A stretch of 64,000 bases of DNA from Treponema sp. (GCA_017962415.1 JAGCVK010000081.1:25840-89839), one strand, 5' to 3'. Shown: positions 52,802 to 62,139, counted from the first letter of the stretch. Numbers and translations: made by a program. The notes: generated by a model from the letters alone, not told the origin.

Positions 52802-55800
52802 TTATAACGGAAGTTTTATAATTTTTCCAGCAAAATCATTAGATTTGTTGCAGAAAACTGCTTTTGAACAGCGTTTCACAGATGATTCGTAAAGTCTGTC
52901 GGCTGCTTTTTCAACATCATCTTCTGTAACACCAAGCAGATTATCTACGCGAAGCTGTTTAAACTTTTGCGGATTTCCATAAAGCATACCTTCAAAACTG
53001 CGTGCGCCACGGTCTTTTGGGCAAGCTGGAACAATCGCATTTCCATAGCAGGAAACAATTGTTTTTTCAACTTCTTCTTTTGGAATTGGCGTTCGGCAAA
53101 GCTCTTTGAGCGAATCAAGATAAACGTCTAAAGACTTTGCCGGCGTTGGATCTCGGTAAGTTGTCATTACAACCTGTTTTTCCATATTATCAATCCAGCA
53201 AGAAGCACCATAAGCTCCGCCTGTAGTTCTGATTTTATCCCAAAGCGTATGATTTGAAACCCACGAAGCAAAAATATTTTCGGCAGCAGCTTCTTTTGTA
53301 AGATAATCAGAAGCTGGTGTAATTGCAGCTGCGTAGCCGGTTTGACTTTCAACTTTGAGAATCTGCGGCTGTTCGCTTTGGCTTGCTTCAAAATTGCTGA
53401 TATAAGGCTTCAGTTCGTCCATTGTGTATTTGTGGCCCGGAAGTAGTTTAGTGATTCCAGCTTCTTTTGCAAAAACTTCAAGCAAAGGGCGAAGCTGTTT
53501 TAATGTATCTTCGTCAGCTGTAACGTGAATAATTCCGCCGGCTTTTACACATTCGTGGTACATATATTCAAACTTTTGAAGAAGTTTTTTTGCGCCAAGT
53601 TTTTTGTAGCCAGAAACAGTTTCAAGCTGGCTTACGCCCCACATTATTTCATTCAAAGCAAGATTTGCGCTCCAGCCTGCACGAGCCCGCTTTTGAGCGT
53701 ATTCGCGGCCAGAAGAAATCAAACCGTTTTTCTTTTCGGCTTTGAGCTCGCCCATTAAAGTTTCAAGATGATGAACATCTTTAAAATCCATTTTTGTAAT
53801 TATTTCTGCCAAAAGTTTAAGAGCTTCATCTGCGCGACTGCTAAGCGCTTTACAAATCAGGCCAATCCAGTTGCGGCCACAAAAATTATACTCTTTGTAC
53901 TGCTCGGCTTCTGCAAGGCATTGAGGAACATTGCAGACACTTCCGCAACAAGTCTTTCCCCAAACGTCTCCCATAACGCAAGAAGATTCTGCAATACACT
54001 TGTCCCAGCCTTTTCCATTCCAGCCAAGATTTGTAATTACATCTGCAAGAAAAGGAATGTGCTGCAAATATTCCGGCTCGAGCCTGTCAAACGGGAACAA
54101 AACATCAATGTAGAAAATGCCGTTTGTTTCTTCCTGGCTCACAAAAAGCGGAACTTTGCTTCCGTCGGCGCCGTTTACAAACTCAAGTTTTGTTTCAGGA
54201 ATGTCGATTTTTCGCTCGAGCTCGCTGATTTTTGTTGTTGGAATGCAAGCCGTTTCTTCTGGAGTTTCGATTCTCTGCTGATATGCGTGAAGCTCGTCTA
54301 AATCTTTTTTGAGCTGAACTTTGTCGAGATTTTTTTCCAGGCGAGAGATGAGCGCCGCTTCGGCAGTTTCGCGCTGCTTGAAATATTGCGATGACGGTTC
54401 TGAAACAAAGCGTACACAAACATCATTATCAATAAAATATTTTTTGATGAGTTTTTTTGTAAAATCTTTATCGCTTCTGATTTTTTCTTTTACTTTTTCA
54501 AAATTTGTGATTGGACTTAATTGTGAAGAACAAGCGTCTCCATTGCACCAGCCTTTCAGCGCTTTTTCCATAATCTGAAGCGCAAACGGTCCCCAATATC
54601 GATTTACTTCACGCAAAGCAAAATCAATGCCCATAATTGCAGAATCAATATCTTCTTGTGAAATACCTTTTTCGTAAAGTTCTTTTAGCGTTTTTTGAAT
54701 CAAATTGAAAACTTTATCTTCGTTGCCTTTTTTTACGCCCCAAAGGCCAACTGTATAAAACTCTTCGCGGAATTGTCCAAAACTCTGGAATTGAACATCA
54801 TCGCCAAGTTTTGAGTCTTTTAGCGCACGAGAAAGCGGCGAACTGTCGTTTCCGCACAAAGCCTCTGACAAAAACAGTTTTTCCATATCAGCTTTGCCTG
54901 CATACCAGTTCATTGTAACAAGACTTCCGGTAGAACCGGTTTCTGGCGCAAATGTCTTAAAAGAAGCGGATTCTTTTACAAAGTTCAATTTTTGAAGCTC
55001 ACGGATTTCATTTTTTATTAAAGGCAGTTTTGAATTTGTATCGATATTGCAAATTGCACCGCCTTGTCGGCAATCATATTTTTTTACAAGCCGGCTGATG
55101 AATTTTTCATCAATAAAATCAAGCTGCTGCGAAGTTGGAATATCGCCGTACAAACACAAAAGACAATTATCCGGGCTATAAAATCTTTGATGAAAATCCA
55201 AAAATTCCTGATAAGTTAATTCTGGAATATGAAGCGGATCTCCGCCTGAATCAAAAGCCGGATAGCTATTTGGAAACATTGCGCTAACAAGATCGCTAAA
55301 AGCAATTGGCTGAAAAGAAGAATAATTTCCTTTCATTTCGTTATAAACAACGCCTTGAATGCTAAGTTTATTATTTTCATCAAGCTCGAGTCTGTGACCT
55401 TCCTGAATAAAAGTTGCATGATCCAGTTTTGGAAAGAAAACCGCATCTCCATAAACGTCCATCATATTAAAATAATCTGCGCGCACAACTGAAGCTCCAG
55501 GATAAACGGTTTTATCAGGATAAGTGAGCGCATTCAAAAACGTATTCAAGCTGGTGCCGGCAAGAGTAATAAAAGGTTCTTTGAGCGGATATTTTTCGCT
55601 TCCGCAAAGCACCGAATGCTCCATAATATGCGCAACGCCGCGCGAAGTTTTATCGAGCGTGCGAAATGCATAAGCAAACATATTTTCCTTATCGTCTTTT
55701 ATGATATGATAAACTTCAAGCCCGGTAATTTTATGGCGAAGATAAACGCCAACAGCCTTATAATCGGGAAGCTGATCAATCGAAACAAGAACAAAATCCT

Positions 55801-55843
55801 TGTAAGCCTTTCCGATATTTGAAGAATCAGTAAAATTGAACAT
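52802..55843 (-). CDS. M16C-family zinc protease (PreP/falcilysin type)
   Basis: 1013 residues, the double-length presequence-protease type. The inverted zinc motif is in GVAHIMEHSVLCGSEKYP (HxxEH near residue 70), with the third ligand Glu in VVYNEMKGNYSS about 77 residues on. The two homologous halves are linked by a ~90-residue helical hinge, and the second half ends GGAYGASCWIDN...RDPT, the Arg/Tyr site that clamps the peptide. It degrades peptides, in the cytoplasm since no signal peptide is seen. GAGG lies 8 nt before the ATG. Confidence 0.92.
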   Translation of the reverse strand: MFNFTDSSNIGKAYKDFVLVSIDQLPDYKAVGVYLRHKITGLEVYHIIKDDKENMFAYAFRTLDKTSRGVAHIMEHSVLCGSEKYPLKEPFITLAGTSLNTFLNALTYPDKTVYPGASVVRADYFNMMDVYGDAVFFPKLDHATFIQEGHRLELDENNKLSIQGVVYNEMKGNYSSFQPIAFSDLVSAMFPNSYPAFDSGGDPLHIPELTYQEFLDFHQRFYSPDNCLLCLYGDIPTSQQLDFIDEKFISRLVKKYDCRQGGAICNIDTNSKLPLIKNEIRELQKLNFVKESASFKTFAPETGSTGSLVTMNWYAGKADMEKLFLSEALCGNDSSPLSRALKDSKLGDDVQFQSFGQFREEFYTVGLWGVKKGNEDKVFNLIQKTLKELYEKGISQEDIDSAIMGIDFALREVNRYWGPFALQIMEKALKGWCNGDACSSQLSPITNFEKVKEKIRSDKDFTKKLIKKYFIDNDVCVRFVSEPSSQYFKQRETAEAALISRLEKNLDKVQLKKDLDELHAYQQRIETPEETACIPTTKISELERKIDIPETKLEFVNGADGSKVPLFVSQEETNGIFYIDVLFPFDRLEPEYLQHIPFLADVITNLGWNGKGWDKCIAESSCVMGDVWGKTCCGSVCNVPQCLAEAEQYKEYNFCGRNWIGLICKALSSRADEALKLLAEIITKMDFKDVHHLETLMGELKAEKKNGLISSGREYAQKRARAGWSANLALNEIMWGVSQLETVSGYKKLGAKKLLQKFEYMYHECVKAGGIIHVTADEDTLKQLRPLLEVFAKEAGITKLLPGHKYTMDELKPYISNFEASQSEQPQILKVESQTGYAAAITPASDYLTKEAAAENIFASWVSNHTLWDKIRTTGGAYGASCWIDNMEKQVVMTTYRDPTPAKSLDVYLDSLKELCRTPIPKEEVEKTIVSCYGNAIVPACPKDRGARSFEGMLYGNPQKFKQLRVDNLLGVTEDDVEKAADRLYESSVKRCSKAVFCNKSNDFAGKIIKLPL

Positions 55844-55909
55844 TAAAAAACCTCTATTTTCGTTCGTCGTGTATTAAAAATTTCTCTGCTGCAAAACTTA
55901 AAAGTTGTT

Positions 55910-57160
55910 TTACACAAACACGTCGTCGTTTCTGTCCTGTATAATAAGATGTCCCTCTTCAAATGCGCGGCGCAGCTTGCTAAAGAACTCTGACGTTATT
56001 CGTTCGCAATCCGAGCGCCTCATTGGTTTTAATATATCTTCCTGAGCATGAACTTCGGCGCGGCGGCCAGCAGAAATATTGCTCAGAATTTTTTCGCGGA
56101 AATCATCTGGTTTTGCAGCAATAAGATATGCAATATCAGTTTCAGACATTTCGCGAAGTTTTTCCTGAATAAAACGATCGTCGGATTTTACAACATCGTC
56201 CATTGTAAAAAGCCGGCTTCGCAAATCCTGCCCTAAATCAGGATCATCTTCAGAAAGGTAAGATAAAATATCATTTTCCGTGCCCGCGTCCATTTTCTTA
56301 AGAATCTGCGCAAGCGCATTTCGGCCGTCAATATTTTCAGCTTTCTCAACGGTCTGATTCAACGACTTTTCGTGCATTGCCTGATCAACGCGGCGCAAAA
56401 CTTCAGGGCTAACCGGCTCCATTTTTGCAAGACGCATTACAACTTCTTTTTTTTCTTCGGCATTCATAAGATTTATGATTTTTGCGGCTTTTTTTGGCTC
56501 GAGATGCGAAAGCACCATACATTGAACGCCAGGATTTTCATCTTTGATTAAAAGGTAAACGCGCTCATTGTCCGCATCATTAAGATAGGCAAACGGAACT
56601 TTTCCTTCAAGCGGCATTGCCCTTTTAAGAAGCTCGTCGGCACGTTTTTTTCCATAAGCCTTTTCGAGCATTTCCCGCGCGGTTTCTACGCCGCCTTCCT
56701 GGCGAGCTTTGTTTAAAAGGCCATTGAATTCTTCTAAGATTACGGCCGCTTCTTCTTTGCTAACGGTGCGAATCGAAGCAATTTCTGGAATTATCTTTTC
56801 AATTTGCGGCTCTGAAAGGTGCGGAAGGATTTTCGCCGCTTCGTCTTCGCCAATTAAAAGAAGGAACTTAGCGACTCTCCTGTACACCGAGTCGCGCCCG
56901 TCGGCACCAGATTGCTCAACGGGAACTTTTAAAAGCCCGCCGTTTTTAAGGTATGAGACGGAGTTTTCAAGCGCCTGAGAAGAAGAAGGTCTTTTTTGTG
57001 TTTGTTCTTCTGCATGAATGTCTTTTTCAAAAACAGTTTTCTTAAAATTCTTTTGAATTTCTAAATCTTTTTTTGATTCATTTTTTGCAGCTTTTTCATC
57101 ATTTTCTGCATTTTGACTTTTATTTGCATAAGCTTTGGCGCGAAAATCATTTACATTCAT
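55910..57160 (-). CDS. fliG: Flagellar motor switch protein FliG, orphan paralogue type
   Basis: 416 residues, against ~340 for standard FliG. A ~95-residue charged, low-complexity N-terminal extension precedes the FliG-N-like start VYRRVAKFLLLIGEDEAAKILPHL; FliG-M has AKIINLMNAEEKKEVVMRLAKM; the C domain has FTMDDVVKSDDRFIQEKLREM, but the torque-helix region ISAGRRAEVHAQEDI departs from the usual charged pattern. Spirochaetes carry two FliGs; this one stands alone without fliF/H/I, so it matches the FliG1 class. TTGTGA-17-TAAAAT lies 5 nt from the ATG, with no SD. Confidence 0.85.
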   Translation of the reverse strand: MNVNDFRAKAYANKSQNAENDEKAAKNESKKDLEIQKNFKKTVFEKDIHAEEQTQKRPSSSQALENSVSYLKNGGLLKVPVEQSGADGRDSVYRRVAKFLLLIGEDEAAKILPHLSEPQIEKIIPEIASIRTVSKEEAAVILEEFNGLLNKARQEGGVETAREMLEKAYGKKRADELLKRAMPLEGKVPFAYLNDADNERVYLLIKDENPGVQCMVLSHLEPKKAAKIINLMNAEEKKEVVMRLAKMEPVSPEVLRRVDQAMHEKSLNQTVEKAENIDGRNALAQILKKMDAGTENDILSYLSEDDPDLGQDLRSRLFTMDDVVKSDDRFIQEKLREMSETDIAYLIAAKPDDFREKILSNISAGRRAEVHAQEDILKPMRRSDCERITSEFFSKLRRAFEEGHLIIQDRNDDVFV

Positions 57161-57165
57161 AATTT

Positions 57166-57194
57166 ATTTTACCATTTAGATATAATTTTCACAA
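57166..57194 (-). promoter_or_regulatory. Leaderless promoter of fliG
   Basis: TTGTGA (57194-57189), 17-nt spacer, extended -10 TGGTAAAAT (-10 at 57171-57166), 5 nt to ATG 57160. Confidence 0.65.
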
Positions 57195-57343
57195 CATCAC
57201 AACGAAATATCACCGAAATAACAAAAAACTATTTGTTATTAAAGTCTTTTGCCCTAGAATTAGTATAAAATCCGTGCTATAAAAAAGTATAAGAAATTGT
57301 ACAAATCTCTACGCTCAAAAAACGCTAGACACAAGGAAATCTT

Positions 57344-58216
57344 ATGGACGATTTATTTGAATACAGCGACAGCCTCAACGCTCCCTTTCAGGCTTTTTCC
57401 GGCGACTGGAAATATGTAAAACCTCATTGGCATTATTTTACAGAAATGGTTTATCTTGTAAGCGGCGTTCTATTTGCAGAAGTAGACGGCAAGCAATTCA
57501 CTATGAATCCCGGTGATATGGTAATTTTTCACCCAAAGCAGATTCATGCATTTCTTGATTATCCTGTAAAAGAAGAATATCCTGAAAAACCTTTTTTTCA
57601 TGTAATTAAATTTGATGATATGATTCTTTCAAACACAACGCCAGGTTCGCCAAAACTTCCAAAACTTTTAGATAAGGCATATTCTGATGTTGAAGCAACG
57701 AATCTTCTTACTGCGCGCGATTTACGCTTTAATCCTGTAAAAATGTATTTTGAATATTGCATTTGGGAAACCGAAAATCGCCAGTTTGGTTATGACATCA
57801 AAGTTGCCTCTATGATTAGTTTGATTGTTACTGAAGTTATTAGAATTTGGCTTAGACACGGATTTAAATTTTCATCAAAAACAACTTTCGACCAGTTTTC
57901 AACCAAAGATTTTTCAGTTCTTGAATATATTGATAAACACTCCGCTGAGAACATCAACATAGAAGAACTTGCTTCAAAATGCGGAATGTGCTATTCAAAT
58001 TTCGCAAAGCAATTCAAAATGCAATTTGGAAAAACCTGCAAAGAATACATTGAATTTATTCGAATTTGTAAAGCCGATACTCTTTTACTTTATACAGACA
58101 AAACTTTGGATTATATTAGCCAGGAAACAGGTTTTACAGACGCAAGTCACTTTATACGCACTTACAAAAAAATCAGAGGAATTACGCCAAAACAACGAAG
58201 AAATTCTCAAGTATAA
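57344..58216 (+). CDS. AraC-family transcriptional regulator
   Basis: 290 residues. Cupin-type N-terminal sensor domain (HWHYFTEMVYLVSGVLFAEVDG, MNPGDMVIFHPKQIH) and two C-terminal HTHs: INIEELASKCGMCYSNFAKQF and LDYISQETGFTDASHFIRTYK, with the family motif FKKxxGxTPxxYR as IRGITPKQRRN. Probably a sugar-responsive activator of the convergent ABC importer, inferred from proximity. AAGGAAA precedes the ATG. Confidence 0.85.
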   Translation: MDDLFEYSDSLNAPFQAFSGDWKYVKPHWHYFTEMVYLVSGVLFAEVDGKQFTMNPGDMVIFHPKQIHAFLDYPVKEEYPEKPFFHVIKFDDMILSNTTPGSPKLPKLLDKAYSDVEATNLLTARDLRFNPVKMYFEYCIWETENRQFGYDIKVASMISLIVTEVIRIWLRHGFKFSSKTTFDQFSTKDFSVLEYIDKHSAENINIEELASKCGMCYSNFAKQFKMQFGKTCKEYIEFIRICKADTLLLYTDKTLDYISQETGFTDASHFIRTYKKIRGITPKQRRNSQV

Positions 58217-58225
58217 TTTTATTGT

Positions 58226-58313
58226 CGCATTTTTGATTTGTGTAAAGTGCTACTCAAATAATAACGCAAACAACATTGTTTTATTGGCGCGTTTTTGCTT
58301 CGCAAAAATTGCA
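58226..58313. repeat. Two tandem palindromic cores (family copy J)
   Basis: CGCATTTTTGATTTGTGTAAAG (from 58226) and GCGCGTTTTTGCTTCGCAAA (from 58287, continuing AATTGC to 58313) are two copies of the GCAnTTTTTGC core, between convergent genes. Confidence 0.6.
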
Positions 58314-58325
58314 TAAAAAAAAAAG

Positions 58326-58357
58326 GCACATATCTTACAAGAGGAAAAGATATGTGC
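58326..58357 (-). terminator. Terminator of the ABC importer operon
   Basis: GCACATATCTT (58326-58336) / AAGATATGTGC (58347-58357), 11/11; on the minus strand a T10 run follows (58324-58315). Confidence 0.85.
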
Positions 58358-58377
58358 ATAATAATAATTTTATAGCC

Positions 58378-58404
58378 AAGCCGCTTAAAAACAAGCGGCT
58401 TTTT
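58378..58404 (+). terminator. Terminator of the AraC gene
   Basis: AAGCCGCTT (58378-58386) / AAGCGGCTT (58393-58401) with a 6-nt loop and T5 on the plus strand. Confidence 0.75.
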
Positions 58405-58407
58405 CAT

Positions 58408-60117
58408 TTATTTCTGATTTTTGTAAATCTCATTTGTAAGATTTACAATCTTATCTACATTCAAGTTCTTGCAGCTTGAAAGATATTCATTCCAATCATT
58501 ATTAATATCTTTCTGACCTGTTACAAACTTCAATGTCCATGCATTGATATTATCGATAAGAGGAACAGCCCAAAGATTCAACTGTTCGCGCTGATCTTCA
58601 GTTGGTTTTGCCTTTGGATCTACAGTAGCTACAGTCTTATATTTTCCATAGCGTGCATAAAGATCCTGAACATCTGGAGTAAAGTTATCTGTTGATTCAG
58701 CTGTTGAGTGACCATAGAAGAAGTTACCACCAGCAAATCCCCACTTAAGACGAATATCAACATCAGATTCTGCACCAGAAAGACCAAGACCACCACACTT
58801 ATAACCAGGAAGCAAGCTCTTAACTTTTGCACCGTTTACAGTTTTCCATTCCCAAGTTTTTCCTTCAGGTCCCCACTTAATGAGTGAATAAGCTTCTTTA
58901 GAATAGAACAACCAGTCTACAAAGCGAACAAGTTTGATAAATCCAGCTTCGCCAAGTTCTTCGCGAGCTTTCTGTGAAAGCATAACACCACATTCAAGAC
59001 GTGAAGTTTCTGCAAGATTCTTTGTTGTTCCAGAAGGATATGCTGTTACATAACACTTTGCCTTATTTCCAAGAATCTTCTGAACACCAAGAATATCGTT
59101 AGCCATCTGTCCACGGTTTGTAGACATCAAAACTGTTTTTCCGCTATAGAATTTGTTATGAGCAACTTCATCATTCTGTGTAAATGTTTCAGGATCCAAA
59201 AGTCCATCTTTTACAAAGCTATTTGCAACTGTAATCAGCTTCTTATAATCTTCGCTGATAGAAGAAGAATAGAATTCTCTCTTTTTCCAGTCGAATTTGA
59301 TACCACCGTTTGAACCAGAAATTGCCCAACCTGAAAGAACATTGTAAGATGCGCCCATCAACTTAAGAAGGTTTCCACCGTTTCCTTTTCCAGATTCACC
59401 GCACCAAACATCAGACCAAATATAATCAGACTCTTTGCACATTCCTTTTGAAACCATATATTTTTTTACACCAACAAGAACGTCATGCAAAGTTTCCCAA
59501 GTCCAGTCTTTTTCAAGCTCGCGAACTTTATATCCGGCAGCTTCAAAAATATCTTCACGAACCATAATTGTATAGTCCTGAAGAGCAGCCTGATGCATAC
59601 CAGGAAGACGATAGAACTTACCATCATTCTGGCGGATTGTATCCAAATCAGGATTCATATTGTACTTGTTTACGAAAGCTGTAAAGTTAGGCATATACTG
59701 TGTATAGTCAGAAACTGGTACAACACCGCCTCCAGCTACATACTGGTCTTCGCTATATACTTTTGGAATGATATAAGCTGCTGAGCCAGAGTTGATTGCA
59801 AGATTTACTTTCTGATTGTAATCATTGCTATCATAAGAAGTGATGTTAAGATGAACGTTTGTCATATTTTCAATTTCTTTGAAAATACCTTCTGTTTTCC
59901 ACTCATCTTGCATTGCATACCATGCAGCATCACTAAATGACATTGTATAAGTTACAGGATCATCAGAATGGAAAGTTTTTTCTTCACCATAAGAATAACC
60001 TACAGCAACCGATGCAGTAGAAGAACTACCAGAAGCAGCTGGGTTTGATCCAGAACAAGATGTGAAAATAGCTCCTGCACAAGCAATCGCAATTGCAGCA
60101 GTTACAATTTTTTTCAT
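58408..60117 (-). CDS. ABC importer solute-binding lipoprotein (LipO/family 1, large)
   Basis: 569 residues. Signal peptide AAIAIACAGAIFTSCSGS with lipidated Cys near residue 21, then a Ser/Ala-rich linker. The large two-lobe fold shows TYTMSFSDAAWYAMQDEWKTEG, NVHLNITSYDSNDYNQKVNL and YRLPGMHQAALQDYTIMVREDIFE, the layout of LplA/YtcQ-type binding proteins that pair with LplB/YtcP permeases. The ligand is probably an oligosaccharide. GGAGG lies 6 nt before the ATG. Last gene of the operon. Confidence 0.87.
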   Translation of the reverse strand: MKKIVTAAIAIACAGAIFTSCSGSNPAASGSSSTASVAVGYSYGEEKTFHSDDPVTYTMSFSDAAWYAMQDEWKTEGIFKEIENMTNVHLNITSYDSNDYNQKVNLAINSGSAAYIIPKVYSEDQYVAGGGVVPVSDYTQYMPNFTAFVNKYNMNPDLDTIRQNDGKFYRLPGMHQAALQDYTIMVREDIFEAAGYKVRELEKDWTWETLHDVLVGVKKYMVSKGMCKESDYIWSDVWCGESGKGNGGNLLKLMGASYNVLSGWAISGSNGGIKFDWKKREFYSSSISEDYKKLITVANSFVKDGLLDPETFTQNDEVAHNKFYSGKTVLMSTNRGQMANDILGVQKILGNKAKCYVTAYPSGTTKNLAETSRLECGVMLSQKAREELGEAGFIKLVRFVDWLFYSKEAYSLIKWGPEGKTWEWKTVNGAKVKSLLPGYKCGGLGLSGAESDVDIRLKWGFAGGNFFYGHSTAESTDNFTPDVQDLYARYGKYKTVATVDPKAKPTEDQREQLNLWAVPLIDNINAWTLKFVTGQKDINNDWNEYLSSCKNLNVDKIVNLTNEIYKNQK

Positions 60118-60165
60118 AGTTTTATCCTCCTTATTGATAAAAAACTATTTAGCTTTTTTTTTGGA

Positions 60166-61059
60166 CTACTCTTTTACACCACCAAGCATTAAGCCTTCCA
60201 CGTAATACTTTGATATAAACGGATACACGCAGATAATCGGTAATGTCATAAGCACCATCGAACAAGACTTAATATTTGCAGCAATTTGCATTTTCTCTGC
60301 ACTAGCCTCTCCAGGATCCGCAGATGTAGATGCACCTGAAATAATAGTCCTCAAATAATATGCAACCGGCCACATTTCCTTTTTATCGAGATAAAGGAAT
60401 GCATTATACCAGTTGTTCCAGTATCCTACAGCATTAAACAAAATCATAGTAGCAATAATTGGCATGGAAAGTGGCAAAACGATACGAACAAAAATACCAA
60501 TCGGACTAAGACCGTCAAGTTCTCCAGCTTCCTCAAGCGAACGAGGTGTTTCAGAGAAGAATGACTTCATAAGAATAATGTAGTATGTACTGAGCAATGA
60601 TGGCATAATAAATCCGGCTACATGATTAATAAGATGAAGTCTTCTCATCAAAACGTAGTTTGGAATCAATCCGCCACCAAAGTACATAGTAAAGATAACA
60701 AATTTTGTAATAAACTTATACCCCTTTAACTCCTTTTTTGAAAGGGGATATGCCATACAGCAGCTTAAAACAAGCGAAAGAAAGGTTCCAAGTACAGAAT
60801 ATATAAGAGTATTTCCGTACGAATGCATAAATTCGCCTTTTTCCAAAACTGATTTATAAGTCATAAAATTGAAGCCAACAGGAACAAGATTTACCTTTCC
60901 AAGTGTAATAGCTTCTTCAGAAGAAAATGACTGTGCTACAAGATACAAAAAAGGATACAATGTTACTGCGCACACAAAAATCATTACAAAAATATTGAAC
61001 CATTTAAAAACTACATAACCTGTGGATTCTTTTACTTTAATTCCAGTTTTCTCTGACAT
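60166..61059 (-). CDS. Carbohydrate ABC permease (LplC/YtcP type)
   Basis: 297 residues, six TM helices. The EAA loop is present (SLEEAGELDGLSPIGIFVRIVLPLS, EAAxxDG motif near residue 185) and docks to a shared ATPase that is not encoded here. The N-terminus (GYVVFKWFNIFVMIFVCAVTLYPFLYLVAQSFS) matches the family. It lies 12 bp downstream of the first permease. Confidence 0.9.
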   Translation of the reverse strand: MSEKTGIKVKESTGYVVFKWFNIFVMIFVCAVTLYPFLYLVAQSFSSEEAITLGKVNLVPVGFNFMTYKSVLEKGEFMHSYGNTLIYSVLGTFLSLVLSCCMAYPLSKKELKGYKFITKFVIFTMYFGGGLIPNYVLMRRLHLINHVAGFIMPSLLSTYYIILMKSFFSETPRSLEEAGELDGLSPIGIFVRIVLPLSMPIIATMILFNAVGYWNNWYNAFLYLDKKEMWPVAYYLRTIISGASTSADPGEASAEKMQIAANIKSCSMVLMTLPIICVYPFISKYYVEGLMLGGVKE

Positions 61060-61071
61060 TTCAAGCCTCCA

Positions 61072-62034
61072 TTACCACAAACCAGAACCGGTAAGTTTCT
61101 TTGAGATTTTGTTTGCAGCTGTCAAAAGTGTAAGGTTCAATAAAGATTCAAATAAACCTACCGCAGTTGCATAACTGTAGTTACCAGATTCAAGACCAAG
61201 ACGGAATACGAACGTAGACACAATATCAGCCTTTTCGTAAGTCATAGGATTGTACAAAAGGAAAACTTTTTCAAAAGCTCCACCCGAACCAACAAGTCCA
61301 CCAATATCAAGAATCAAAAGAGTTGTAATTGTTGGAAGAATACAAGGAATTGTTACATGCCATACACGCTGAAAATGATTTGCGCCGTCAACTTCGGCAG
61401 CTTCATAAAGCGAAGGATTTATTCCGGCAATTGCAGCAAGATAAAGAATAGTTCCCCAACCAAGCGACTGCCAAACACCTGAAACAACAAAGATTGTGCT
61501 GAAATATTGTGGGAATGCAATAAACGAAACCCTTTCGCCGCCCAAATGCGCAATAAGCTGATTCAACGGGCCATTAGTTGAAATCAATTCGCGAATCATT
61601 CCAGTTACGATTACCATAGAAATAAAGTGCGGAAGATAAGAAACAGTCTGAACAAATTTCTTCCACCACACAGTTTTAATTTCATTAATAAGAAGTGCAA
61701 AAATCAATGTAAGAGGGAATCGAACAATAAGATATGAAAAATTAAGTGTAAGCGTATTTCTGAATGCACGCCAGAAAGTCTTATCACCAATAAACTGCTT
61801 GAAATATTTTAAACCGCTCCACTCATCTCCAAAAATACTGTGGCCGGCACGATAACGACGGAAAGCAATAATATTTCCAGCCATTGGTACATAACGGAAA
61901 ATTATGTAATACAATACAGGAATCAGCAACAGTGCATAAAGCTGCCAATACTTACGAAGATACTTCAAGAAATTTCTAGCCTTAGTAGCAGAAACCAAAT
62001 CTGTTGTCGAAAAATTTTCTCTTTTTTTTGACAT
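61072..62034 (-). CDS. Carbohydrate ABC permease (LplB type)
   Basis: About 320 residues with six TM helices; EAA loop SLYEAAEVDGANHFQRVWHVTIP near residue 225. The ATG at 62034, preceded by GGGAAAG, starts a typical MSKKRENFST cytoplasmic tail. The frame extends to ATG 62079 (MFVKLYHAILDLGKK), which has no SD but is also downstream of the predicted start point. First gene of the permease-permease-binding protein operon; the ATPase is missing, as common for this class. Confidence 0.9.
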   Translation of the reverse strand: MSKKRENFSTTDLVSATKARNFLKYLRKYWQLYALLLIPVLYYIIFRYVPMAGNIIAFRRYRAGHSIFGDEWSGLKYFKQFIGDKTFWRAFRNTLTLNFSYLIVRFPLTLIFALLINEIKTVWWKKFVQTVSYLPHFISMVIVTGMIRELISTNGPLNQLIAHLGGERVSFIAFPQYFSTIFVVSGVWQSLGWGTILYLAAIAGINPSLYEAAEVDGANHFQRVWHVTIPCILPTITTLLILDIGGLVGSGGAFEKVFLLYNPMTYEKADIVSTFVFRLGLESGNYSYATAVGLFESLLNLTLLTAANKISKKLTGSGLW

Positions 62035-62083
62035 TTTCTTTCCCAAATCCAGAATTGCGTGATATAATTTTACAAACATACTT

Positions 62084-62139
62084 GCATACTAGTACGCTTG
62101 TTCCTATTAGTATGATAAAGCAATTCCATAAAAAGTCAA
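62084..62139 (-). promoter_or_regulatory. Importer promoter with overlapping operator
   Basis: Promoter on minus: TTGACT (62139-62134), 16-nt spacer, TATCAT (62117-62112). The arms CATACTAGTA (62085-62094) / TATTAGTATG (62105-62114) match 9 of 10, and GCATACTAGTACGC (62084-62097) is itself near-palindromic. It covers the -10 and start point, suitable for a repressor such as the divergent GntR protein. Confidence 0.55.
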
